DNA of 20,720 nucleotides from Candidatus Atribacteria bacterium (GTDB lineage: Bacteria > Bipolaricaulota > Bipolaricaulia > UBA7950 > UBA9294): assembly GCA_004525685.1 (NCBI GenBank), contig SPBW01000016.1, positions 1 to 20,720 on the forward strand. Reading direction: 5' to 3'. Shown here piece after piece: positions 1 through 6,545 of the stretch. Position 1 is the first letter of the stretch. Each line of letters opens with the position of its first letter. The notes under the pieces are model-generated. The model saw only the letters and a list, made by a program, of their open reading frames with translations, was not told the origin of the DNA and made no database searches. Both the position numbers and the translations under genes were made by a program.

Positions 1-17
1 AAGGGGGTTCAAGGCTC

Positions 18-2072
18 ATGCTCCTGCCAGTACCGTTTGCCTGGATCAAGAAGATCCTCTCGATTCTGAAGTCGAATCTATCGCCGAACCAGATTGCCTT
101 TGCATTCACGTTGGGTATCTTTGCCGGGCTCCCGCCGATGGGATTGCATGTCCTTATTCCGGCAACACTTGCGCTGTTGTTTCGTTGCTCCTTCCGGGCG
201 TTTCTGATCTCCCTTGGCCTCTTCAAGCTTGTTTCTCTGGCGCTTGCCCCGGCATCCTATGCTATCGGGAAATGGTTGCTGGACACGCAGCGTGGAGCAG
301 ATGCATTCTGGCGATGGCTGTTCCATCTGCCGGTTGTTGCTCCGATGGGATACTCGCGATACCTGCTACTCGGCAGTCTCGTAGTAGCGTTGGTGTTGGC
401 CATTCCCATCCTCTTGCTCATCAGGTGGCTTGTGCGTCGATACCGTGCATCGTTTGCTACGCGGGTGTCTAGCTGGCGCGTTTCCCGATGGCTGAAGGGG
501 AGAAAAGGGACAGGCCTGGCTCAACGAGTCCTTGCTGGAGGTACGACCAAGTATGAGAGCGCGCCTCCACCTAGAGGGATCTTCCGTGTCATTCGTCGCG
601 AAATGCTCATTGGTCTGCCCATTCTCTATGCTGTTGCCTATCTAGTGGCAGCGATCGTCATCCCCTTTTTCGCAGGGACGGCAGCCACCTCGACCGTGTC
701 GTGGGTGGTGGGGACAGACGTGGCTGTGTCCGACTCTTCATTTAATCTGCTGACCGGTGGATTGACTCTGTCTGACTTCACGATTCAGGATCCCGATGCG
801 CCGGATGAGAATCTCATTGCCGTTCCAGAGTTGAAGGTGGATGTTGGATTGATGCCTCTCGTCGCAGACAGGCTTGTCCTAAACTCGGTTGTGATCGCGG
901 ATGCCGAATTGCACGTCAAACGCGAAGCGGACGGTACGCTCAATCTCGACAATCCGTCCTCAGGGTGGAATGCAAAAGGCTACTTGGAATGGGCCGCTCA
1001 ATATGCGGGCTCCGTGGACTGGCTTGGATTGCTGCGCCATCTCGTGGATTACCTCGGGCAATGGGAGCCGCTGGCGCCCAGAGAGGATCCCTATGCTGCC
1101 TACGGTGGTGGGCGCACGTTCCCAGATTATCGACCTCCGTTCTCCATTGAGCGGTTGGAAATCGGACGAATCCTTGTCACGCTTGATGATGAGACGGCCT
1201 CGAATACCGACGGTCCGCTGCCGCCGATGACCATGCTTGAGGTTGAGATATCCCATTGGGCATTCCCGGCCGCATTGCGTACGGAGCCAATTCAGCTGTC
1301 TCTGCGGGGGCAATGGGGCGATGATCCTGACTCAGGCTTCCGGCTGTCGGCAACGTTTGCGCCCTCTGAGCGCGGTGTTGTGACTCAGGTTGAGTTTGCG
1401 CTTCGACGCATCGATCTTCCACGTTTGGCGCGTGTCTATGCAACTACACTACCCGTGAGAATTGAGTCAGGATGGGCCTCGGTCTCGGGATTCCTTCGCT
1501 TCGACGGAGAATCGGCTGAAGGAGAAACATCCTTCCTGCTTGAAGACTTGGAGCTGCAGGCATCATCGGACCAGGCACTGTTTGGGCTGCCCTACGAGAC
1601 ATCTGAACATGTGGTAGAAGGGATCAACCGCTATGCAGCGGATGTTCCCATTGTGTTCGGCGCGCTGATCGGAGGAACTTCCGATGCCCCAGAACTGCAG
1701 TGGGAAGCTCCGCTACTACAGATTGCGCGCGAAGGATTGATGATGGCTGGTCGGAGAGAGTTGGATCGCGTGATTGAGGAACTGGGCGGCCGTGTGGACA
1801 GGCTCGGTGGGATTGGTGGAATTCCGCTGGACCCGTCATTCGAGCAGATCCAGCAACAGACCGAGGCTGCAGCTCGTGAAGTGATTGAAGATGCAGCCGG
1901 GCGTCTGTTTCAGGATTTTCCGTTGGTCCAGGATCTGACAGGAAGCCCCGACGTTGGGGATACTGAGGGTTCGGATGAGGCTGGATTGTCGGATCTGTTG
2001 CCCGATCTGCTAGAGAACTTGCTGAATCCATCGTCTGGGGATGACAATCCTGACGCCTCCGCGTCCGACTAG
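18..2072 (+). CDS. Fused TIGR03546-like / TIGR03545-like membrane protein
   Basis: A 684-residue membrane protein of unknown function. Residues about 1-145 resemble TIGR03546 (related to DUF2062): a hydrophobic region with the sequence GIFAGLPPMGLHVLIPA near 33-49 and further membrane segments near 60-86 and 113-137. A basic linker follows at about 140-195. A new membrane helix at about 197-220 then leads into a long soluble part resembling TIGR03545 or AsmA-type proteins, with alternating beta-strand texture and the phrase LTGGLTLSDFTIQDPD near 245-260. The C-terminus is rich in Asp, Ser and Gly. From what I recall, the two families are normally separate tandem genes, so this looks like a gene fusion. 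The AsmA resemblance suggests an envelope or lipid-related job, but that is inference. An AAGGGGG at 1-7 may be the ribosome binding site, but the window edge hides any earlier start. The DUF362 gene follows closely. Confidence 0.75.
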   Translation: MLLPVPFAWIKKILSILKSNLSPNQIAFAFTLGIFAGLPPMGLHVLIPATLALLFRCSFRAFLISLGLFKLVSLALAPASYAIGKWLLDTQRGADAFWRWLFHLPVVAPMGYSRYLLLGSLVVALVLAIPILLLIRWLVRRYRASFATRVSSWRVSRWLKGRKGTGLAQRVLAGGTTKYESAPPPRGIFRVIRREMLIGLPILYAVAYLVAAIVIPFFAGTAATSTVSWVVGTDVAVSDSSFNLLTGGLTLSDFTIQDPDAPDENLIAVPELKVDVGLMPLVADRLVLNSVVIADAELHVKREADGTLNLDNPSSGWNAKGYLEWAAQYAGSVDWLGLLRHLVDYLGQWEPLAPREDPYAAYGGGRTFPDYRPPFSIERLEIGRILVTLDDETASNTDGPLPPMTMLEVEISHWAFPAALRTEPIQLSLRGQWGDDPDSGFRLSATFAPSERGVVTQVEFALRRIDLPRLARVYATTLPVRIESGWASVSGFLRFDGESAEGETSFLLEDLELQASSDQALFGLPYETSEHVVEGINRYAADVPIVFGALIGGTSDAPELQWEAPLLQIAREGLMMAGRRELDRVIEELGGRVDRLGGIGGIPLDPSFEQIQQQTEAAAREVIEDAAGRLFQDFPLVQDLTGSPDVGDTEGSDEAGLSDLLPDLLENLLNPSSGDDNPDASASD

Positions 2073-2105
2073 ATGCTTGCCAGTGCTCAGAGGAGTGATC
2101 GGTTG

Positions 2106-3023
2106 ATGGCCGTCAAGGTATCCATTGTCAGAAGCGAGGATCGAGAAGCCGGAATACGAGCTGCCGTGGGATTGCTGGGCGACGAGTGTCCCGATCTGGC
2201 TGCCAAGAACGTCGTTCTCAAGCCAAACTTCAACTCATCGGATCCGTTTCCGGCCTCTACACACAATGACACTACAACTGCCGTCATTCGTCTCCTTCAG
2301 GAGAGCGGCGCGTGCAGTGTGACCGTCGCAGAGCGCAGCGGCGGCTCTCGAGACAGCAATCAGGTGGCTGATGAGAAGGGCGTGCGCCCCCTGTTTGATG
2401 CATTGGGCGTTGAGTACGTGGTGCTCGATGACCTAGCTCCCGAAGACTGGGTTTCCGTGCCACTGGAGGGCAGTCATTGGCAACGTGACATCGAGATCCC
2501 ACGCTTGTTTCTTGAGGCAGAGTCCATCGTCATGACCTGCTGTCTCAAGACGCACGCGTTTGGCGGTCACTTCACGATGAGTCTGAAGAACGCCGTTGGG
2601 GTGGTTGCGCATCATTCGCCGTTTGACAGCTACCCATTCATGAAGGAGCTTCATGCCTCACCTCATCAACGTTTGATGATTGCCGAGATCAACCAAGCGT
2701 TCTCTGTAGACTTGATCATTCTAGATGCCCTCTCAGCGTTTACTACCGCAGGCCCATCCAAGGGAACGGTTGTGCATCCCGGCGTCATGCTCGCATCGAC
2801 GGACCGGGTCGCCATCGATGCCGTCGGAGTGGCGATCTTGCGCACGTATGAAACGACACCCGAGGTGATGACAGGATCTATCTTCTGTCAGGACCAGATC
2901 CAGCGTGCCGCAGAGCTTGGGCTGGGTGTCACCAGCGCTTCAGACATTGAACTTGTCTGTGCATCTGATGAAGAGAGTGTCGCCTGGGCGCAGCGCGTCC
3001 AAGCGAAACTCTCTGAGTCATGA
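2106..3023 (+). CDS. DUF362 domain protein
   Basis: A 305-residue DUF362 family protein. The family signature is visible in the N-terminal LKPNFNSSDPFPASTHND, the central CCLKTHAFGGHFTMSLKNA and the later DRVAIDAVGVAIL. The cysteine-rich ferredoxin domain carried by some DUF362 proteins is absent, and the biochemical role of the family is unsettled. The open frame begins at 2073, directly after the upstream stop. I prefer the ATG at 2106 because AGGAG lies 10 nt before it (2091-2095) and the protein then begins MAVKVSIVRS, a normal first strand. The 33-nt gap to the preceding gene suggests cotranscription. DUF362 proteins often sit beside redox or iron-sulphur genes; the neighbour here is a membrane protein, so context does not help. 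Confidence 0.85.
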   Translation: MAVKVSIVRSEDREAGIRAAVGLLGDECPDLAAKNVVLKPNFNSSDPFPASTHNDTTTAVIRLLQESGACSVTVAERSGGSRDSNQVADEKGVRPLFDALGVEYVVLDDLAPEDWVSVPLEGSHWQRDIEIPRLFLEAESIVMTCCLKTHAFGGHFTMSLKNAVGVVAHHSPFDSYPFMKELHASPHQRLMIAEINQAFSVDLIILDALSAFTTAGPSKGTVVHPGVMLASTDRVAIDAVGVAILRTYETTPEVMTGSIFCQDQIQRAAELGLGVTSASDIELVCASDEESVAWAQRVQAKLSES

Positions 3024-3397
3024 GTCGGTGCCTCGCAGTTGGCTTGAGTGATGAGTTGATCGAGCAAGCAACTTGACACGAGCCAAGTCAAGGGTATGTT
3101 TCGTTTCTCCTGCTCATCCTAGCATGAGCACACAGGGATCGGAGACAAGTCCCAGTTCAAGAATCATCGTCAGGTCGGGCATTTGGTCGGCTCACAATGG
3201 TCGCTACGTAGAAGTCGGAACTCTGACTTCGCAATCCCAACATCAGTCGCTCTTCTTCTAGTGAACCAGTTACCTCTCTGCGGCTACATATGAGTGGTGC
3301 TCGATAGGCCTGGTTCGCAAACACCTAGGCTTCGGCGCGCGTCATAGATGATTAGCGGACGAAGCGGCTGCGGCTTGGCCGCTACGAGGAGGTCCCA
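3024..3397. other. Intergenic stretch without a recognisable gene
   Basis: No open frame here resembles a protein; the open frames present have no ribosome binding site and low-complexity or unlikely composition. Visible structure: a bulged 8-bp hairpin (GTTG-G-CTTG at 3038-3046 with CAAGCAAC at 3065-3072) downstream of the DUF362 stop, a sigma70-like promoter candidate immediately after it, and a short stem (AGCGGC 3363-3368 with GCCGCT 3378-3383) just before the Shine-Dalgarno of the next small ORF. About 300 nt would be an untranslated leader if the promoter serves that ORF. A small RNA is possible but not demonstrable. Confidence 0.5.
3073..3100 (+). promoter_or_regulatory. Candidate sigma70-type promoter
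   Basis: TTGACA at 3073-3078 is a perfect -35 hexamer; after a 16-nt spacer comes TATGTT at 3095-3100 (4 of 6 matches to TATAAT). The nearest downstream reading frame with a good ribosome binding site starts at 3398. It would drive the small ORFs or an RNA. Confidence 0.4.
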
Positions 3398-3562
3398 ATG
3401 GAAAACAGAGGAGCGCCGGTACGGAAAGCCTTCCGCGCAATCCTTGAAGTGGGAAGAGAAGTTCGGGTGGCTCTGATCAAGGAACTCCACGAGGAGAGAC
3501 CATGCTGTCTATCTATCAATCCAACGAAGCACGAGACGTGTGTCATGATAGCGCTTTCATAA
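3398..3562 (+). CDS. Small hypothetical protein (54 aa)
   Basis: A short open frame with an unusually strong ribosome binding site: GAGGAGG at 3386-3392, 5 nt before the ATG. The product begins MENRGAPVRKAFRAILEVGR and is basic and probably helical in its first 33 residues; the remainder contains three cysteines. I do not recognise it. Its 3' end overlaps the next small ORF in another frame by 61 bp, and the second Shine-Dalgarno lies inside this gene, so the two may be coupled or may be one gene disrupted by a frameshift. Real coding is plausible from the translation signals alone; there is no family evidence. Confidence 0.35.
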   Translation: MENRGAPVRKAFRAILEVGREVRVALIKELHEERPCCLSINPTKHETCVMIALS

Positions 3563-3717
3563 ACACGAAGAAGGCACAGCGTTCCAAGCGATCCAATCGG
3601 ACAGGCAGAGTTCACGACGCCTTGGAACGATTCATAGAAGTCGATGTCAATGGCAGCGCATCGCTGGGTGTGCTGAGCAGTGCAATCGGTTCAGTTCTCC
3701 GCCGTGTGGCTGAGTAG
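3502..3717 (+). CDS. Small basic hypothetical protein (71 aa)
   Basis: A 71-residue frame preceded by GAGGAG at 3491-3496, 5 nt before the ATG. The product is basic in its middle (KKAQRSKRSNRTGR) and ends in a probably helical segment. I do not recognise a family. A strong GC-rich hairpin begins 13 nt after the stop codon, which supports the end of a transcription unit here. It overlaps the preceding small ORF in a different frame. It could be the true gene with the upstream ORF as a leader peptide, or both could be remnants of one decayed gene. Confidence 0.4.
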   Translation: MLSIYQSNEARDVCHDSAFINTKKAQRSKRSNRTGRVHDALERFIEVDVNGSASLGVLSSAIGSVLRRVAE

Positions 3718-3730
3718 ACGGATCAGCCTT

Positions 3731-3756
3731 GGGAGCCGGCACTCGTGTCGGCTCCC
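3731..3756 (+). terminator. GC-rich hairpin, probable terminator without U-tract
   Basis: GGGAGCCGGCA pairs with TGTCGGCTCCC around a 4-nt loop: an 11-bp stem with a single G-U wobble. It starts 13 nt after the stop of the 71-residue ORF. The downstream sequence CTCCCTTC is pyrimidine-rich but not a run of T, so it is not a textbook intrinsic terminator. Confidence 0.55.
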
Positions 3757-3783
3757 CTCCCTTCATCAAGACACGGGTCAGTG

Positions 3784-3812
3784 TTGCCCGAAACCTCCTG
3801 GATTAGTATCCT
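3784..3812 (+). promoter_or_regulatory. Candidate promoter of the ATP-grasp gene
   Basis: TTGCCC at 3784-3789 and TATCCT at 3807-3812 are separated by exactly 17 nt; each matches 4 of 6 consensus bases. It lies after the preceding hairpin and about 100 nt before the start codon at 3911. A weak dyad (TTGCCC / GGGCA, about 3812-3831) lies over and just past the -10 element. Confidence 0.3.
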
Positions 3813-3910
3813 TGCCCCATCTATTGGGCAGGATGAAACTAACGGGGGCTCGCACGATCAAATAACGCTGTGAGAACGAGCTTTCTCCGTTTCATGAACA
3901 GGAGAGTCAC

Positions 3911-5128
3911 ATGAAGGTTCTGGTTACCGGTCTCTTTGAAATGGCTGCATTGCACGCCATTCGGCGCTTTGGACAAATGGGGTTTGAGGTGCATGTTGCT
4001 GAAGGGCATCGATTGGCCTTCTCTGCATTCTCGAAGTACGTATCAAAGCGGATTCGAGTCCCCAACATGCGATACCACCCTGCGGACTACACAAAGCGAA
4101 TCGTGGAACTCCTTGAGACAGGCAACTACGACTACTACTTCCCCTCCTACGAAGAGATCATCCCCATGAGCCGCTACCGCGATCGCATCATGTCCGTAAC
4201 CAAGACCGTGATGGATCCCACAGATGTGTTGATGCAGATGCACGACAAGAAGCAGTTGGAGGAGTTGGCGCACGAAATCGGCATTGATAGCCCGAAGACG
4301 CTCTATCCCCAGTCTTCTGATGAGGCGCGTGAGATAATCAAGACAGTCGATCTGCCTGTCGTCATCAAGATGCGCAAAACCTCGGGTGCTGCCGGATTCC
4401 GTAAGATCTATGATCGCGCACATTTCGAGAAGTCGTACTTCGAAGTTGTGAACAACAACAAGCTGCCTGAAACCGACCTTCCCATGATCCAGCAACTCGT
4501 CGAAGGTCCGACGACGTGTACCCTTCACATGTGCAACCAGGGAGCTGTTGTTGGCGAGGTGCTGTATCAGGGACTCCGCACGATGCCGCGGACGGGGGGC
4601 ACGACGGTCTTCCGAGAGAGCGTGGAGGACAAGGCGTCCGAAGAAGCTGCGGCGAAGATTATCAAGCACCTAAACTTCTCTGGACTCTGCGGATTCGACT
4701 TCATCCTAGACAAGCATACAGGACGTCCGTTCTGGGTGGACGGCAACTGTCGAGCCACTCCGGCGATCACCATGGCCTACTATGGCGGAACTGATCTGGT
4801 TGAAGCATGGGTCCGCGTCGCCAATGGTGAGGCTACCCCTGCGATGCCTCCGACGAAGATTGGCACTCGCACGAAGTTACAGTTTGCGGACTTCGTTTGG
4901 CTGCTGGAGAGCTATATGGGTAGCTTCAAAGACTGGAAGGGGGAGCACCAGCTTCGCAAGCAATGGTGGGCTGAGAAGGATTACTACTACGATATTCACA
5001 GCTTCAGCGATCCGATGCCCAATATCATGATCTGGTTCTACATCGTCACCAACTGCTACAAGCTCATCTTTACGAAGTTTGATTCAGCTCAGCTGTTCAT
5101 CTTCCACAATCAGTACGTCGAGCAATGA
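3911..5128 (+). CDS. ATP-grasp domain protein (carbamoyl-phosphate synthase-like ligase)
   Basis: A 405-residue cytosolic protein of the ATP-grasp superfamily, enzymes that activate a carboxylate with ATP as acyl phosphate and join it to a nucleophile. Residues 1-105 form the pre-ATP-grasp Rossmann-like domain (MKVLVTGLFE start). The ATP-grasp fold spans about 110-310: the lysine strand VVIKMRKTSGAAGF at 150-163, the hinge IQQLVEGPT at 193-201, and the metal-binding strand GFDFILD followed by FWVDGNCRATP at 274-284. In the last motif families usually have E-x-N; here it is D277-G-N279, with R281 kept. Residues 325-405 are aromatic-rich and unfamiliar. AGGAGAG at 3899-3906 precedes the ATG. 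The gene stands alone between its own promoter candidate and a hairpin at its stop, so context does not indicate the substrate. PylC/COG3919-like relatives are the closest I can name. Confidence 0.85.
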   Translation: MKVLVTGLFEMAALHAIRRFGQMGFEVHVAEGHRLAFSAFSKYVSKRIRVPNMRYHPADYTKRIVELLETGNYDYYFPSYEEIIPMSRYRDRIMSVTKTVMDPTDVLMQMHDKKQLEELAHEIGIDSPKTLYPQSSDEAREIIKTVDLPVVIKMRKTSGAAGFRKIYDRAHFEKSYFEVVNNNKLPETDLPMIQQLVEGPTTCTLHMCNQGAVVGEVLYQGLRTMPRTGGTTVFRESVEDKASEEAAAKIIKHLNFSGLCGFDFILDKHTGRPFWVDGNCRATPAITMAYYGGTDLVEAWVRVANGEATPAMPPTKIGTRTKLQFADFVWLLESYMGSFKDWKGEHQLRKQWWAEKDYYYDIHSFSDPMPNIMIWFYIVTNCYKLIFTKFDSAQLFIFHNQYVEQ

Positions 5129-5142
5129 GAAGACGTCGAGGG

Positions 5143-5168
5143 CGGATCGCTCCTATCCCTGCGATCCG
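5143..5168. terminator. Bidirectional hairpin between convergent genes
   Basis: CGGATCGC (5143-5150) pairs perfectly with GCGATCCG (5161-5168) around a 10-nt loop, extended by GG/CC across a one-base bulge. It begins 14 nt after the ATP-grasp stop; the stop codon of the convergent LRR gene is in the loop and that gene's last codons form the right arm. No T-tract on either side. Confidence 0.5.
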
Positions 5169-6229
5169 TCCTGCGTGATCAAGACACCTCGATCGAGCAG
5201 TTGCTGAAGATCGCTCTGAATCTCGGGCGTTGCGTTCAGGATGACTTGTGTGTTGCTCAGATCGATCTGGTCGCCTTCTCCCAACCCTCGATTGGCGACC
5301 AAGACGTCGAGATTATTGATGTCTGTGCCCGAGAGGCCAAGGAACTGCAGCTGCGGCATCTCTTGAACAATGCGGATGTCTGAGAGCGGATTGCGATCAA
5401 GCCATAGCTGAACGAGGTTCGCTAGATTGGCCAATGACGACACGTCACGAATCTGGTTTCCCCACAAGCTGAGCCTCTGTAGGGATATCAGATCTGCCAG
5501 CGGGGTGACATCCTCGATGATGTTGCTGTCAAGCCCCAGCCTTTCTAGCTGCGTGAGATGCGCCAACGGAGCAAGATCAGAAATGGCGTTACCTCCCAGG
5601 CTCAGCTTGATCAAGCGATCCATGTTAGAGACGAAGCCGATGTTCGCGATCCCCGTATTTGGAAGGCCAAGCCACCGCAGTTTCGTGAGGCCTTCCAATG
5701 GCGTCGTGTCCTGGATAGGGTTGCCACTCAATCCCAATTGCTCAAGTTCAGTAAGTTGCGCAAGTGCTGTGATGTCCTGGATTCCGCTGTTCCACAAGCC
5801 CAACCAAGTCAAGTGCACCAGGGACGACAGTGCAGTGATATCCTTGATGAAGTTGAAGTCCAGATCGAGCTTCTCAAGCTCATGCAGCTTGGCAAGTGGC
5901 CGAACATCGCTCACCAGATTGCTGCGGAGAATGAGGGTCTCAAGATGCGAGAGATTCGCAAGCGCCTCTATCTCGGATATGCGGTTCTCCGATAGATCGA
6001 GAGTCACAAGGTTCGCGCAATGCTCGATCCCCTTTAGATTAACAATGTCCATGCCTTGTGCAGTCAACAGCGTCAATTCGAGCAGATCCGATCGAGTAAG
6101 CCGTTGTGTCTTCGCTCCGAGAGACAAGCGAATCGCAGACTCTAGCTGTGGATCCTCGAATACGACGGGAGAATCCACTGCCATCCACACGATGAGTGTT
6201 GCCATGGCAATCCAGGCGATCGTTCGCAT
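5153..6229 (-). CDS. Exported internalin-like leucine-rich-repeat protein
   Basis: A 358-residue protein with an N-terminal hydrophobic segment (residues 4-18) that acts as a signal peptide or membrane anchor. After a helical cap (about 22-70, VFEDPQLESAIRLSL type) come eleven leucine-rich repeats of exactly 22 residues, each beginning at a Leu at positions 74, 96, 118 and so on to 294, with no insertions. The repeat pattern LxxLxLxxNxIxDITPLA is of the SDS22/internalin class. The end (GLGEGDQIDLSNT near 315-326, then LQQLLDRGV) is the C-terminal cap seen in many environmental LRR proteins. Such proteins usually bind other proteins at the cell surface; the ligand is unknown. There is no LPXTG or other C-terminal anchor. 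AGGAG (GAGAGGAGAAGCG) precedes the ATG. The gene is monocistronic, convergent with the ATP-grasp gene and divergent from the RHH-cupin gene. Confidence 0.9.
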   Translation of the reverse strand: MRTIAWIAMATLIVWMAVDSPVVFEDPQLESAIRLSLGAKTQRLTRSDLLELTLLTAQGMDIVNLKGIEHCANLVTLDLSENRISEIEALANLSHLETLILRSNLVSDVRPLAKLHELEKLDLDFNFIKDITALSSLVHLTWLGLWNSGIQDITALAQLTELEQLGLSGNPIQDTTPLEGLTKLRWLGLPNTGIANIGFVSNMDRLIKLSLGGNAISDLAPLAHLTQLERLGLDSNIIEDVTPLADLISLQRLSLWGNQIRDVSSLANLANLVQLWLDRNPLSDIRIVQEMPQLQFLGLSGTDINNLDVLVANRGLGEGDQIDLSNTQVILNATPEIQSDLQQLLDRGVLITQDGSQG

Positions 6230-6278
6230 CGCTTCTCTCCTCTCTATGCTAGAAGTGTACTGTCCTTCTCAGGGTAAT

Positions 6279-6312
6279 GAAACGCGCTCGCCGACCGAGG
6301 CTCGGTCGCGCG
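6279..6312. promoter_or_regulatory. Long imperfect hairpin in the LRR gene leader
   Basis: AACGCG (6279-6284) pairs with CGCGTT (6307-6312) and CGACCGAG (6290-6297) with CTCGGTCG (6299-6306); five bases (CTCGC) bulge on the left side. In practice the apical two or three pairs open to form the loop. It lies 50 nt upstream of the LRR start codon. It could be a leader RNA structure, a protein-binding site or a terminator insulating the divergent units. Confidence 0.4.
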
Positions 6313-6447
6313 TTCCATGGGTTGTCACTCCCGAAGATCTGTCTCTTTACATCGCGTGTCGGCCCGGTTCCAGCAGGCGGAAGCCAAGTGTCCCTGATTT
6401 CCGTCTCGTGAGGCATCTCGCAGGTGCGTGTTTCGAACTCTCATGAC

Positions 6448-6479
6448 TTGTATTGGAGAGACTAGTGAGCTAGGCTAGA
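6448..6479 (+). promoter_or_regulatory. Candidate promoter and CTAG-repeat operator of the RHH-cupin gene
   Basis: TTGTAT (6448-6453) and TAGGCT (6471-6476) are spaced by 17 nt. Three CTAG tetranucleotides begin at 6462, 6470 and 6475; the first sits in the palindrome ACTAGT and the last two form CTAG-G-CTAG. CTAG is generally rare in bacterial DNA, so three in 17 bp is notable. Ribbon-helix-helix proteins bind short closely spaced repeats, and the gene downstream encodes one, so autoregulation is a reasonable inference. Confidence 0.35.
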
Positions 6480-6545
6480 TCTGAATGTGCGAGTACTAAG
6501 GAAATGGCCAAAACGGCAAGAGTGAAGGCATATTGAGCGAGGTTC

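Larger units (their letters stand above)
6230..6545. other. Divergent intergenic region of LRR and RHH-cupin genes
   Basis: No coding frame is convincing; a frame running in from antisense to the LRR gene is a shadow. The stretch holds a strong hairpin in the LRR leader (6279-6312), a candidate promoter reading right (TTGTAT 6448-6453, 17 nt, TAGGCT 6471-6476) and a cluster of three CTAG tetranucleotides overlapping its -10 element. The rest (about 6313-6447) shows nothing I can interpret. Confidence 0.5.

Noticed and set aside
2073..2105. Upstream ATG of the DUF362 gene adding 11 residues
   Set aside because: It has no ribosome binding site, while ATG 2106 has AGGAG at 10 nt and matches the expected protein start.
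3073..3261. 62-residue open frame starting at TTG 3073
   Set aside because: The TTG is better explained as part of the -35 hexamer; there is no Shine-Dalgarno and the product is low in hydrophobic core residues.
4043..4669. 208-residue open frame on the - strand within the ATP-grasp gene
   Set aside because: Composition rich in His, Arg and Leu is typical of an antisense shadow, and the sense strand encodes an intact ATP-grasp fold.
5427..6446. 339-residue open frame on the + strand opposite the LRR gene
   Set aside because: It mirrors the 22-residue repeats of the LRR gene, is Ser/Arg-rich with no family resemblance and has no ribosome binding site; the LRR protein is clearly the real product.
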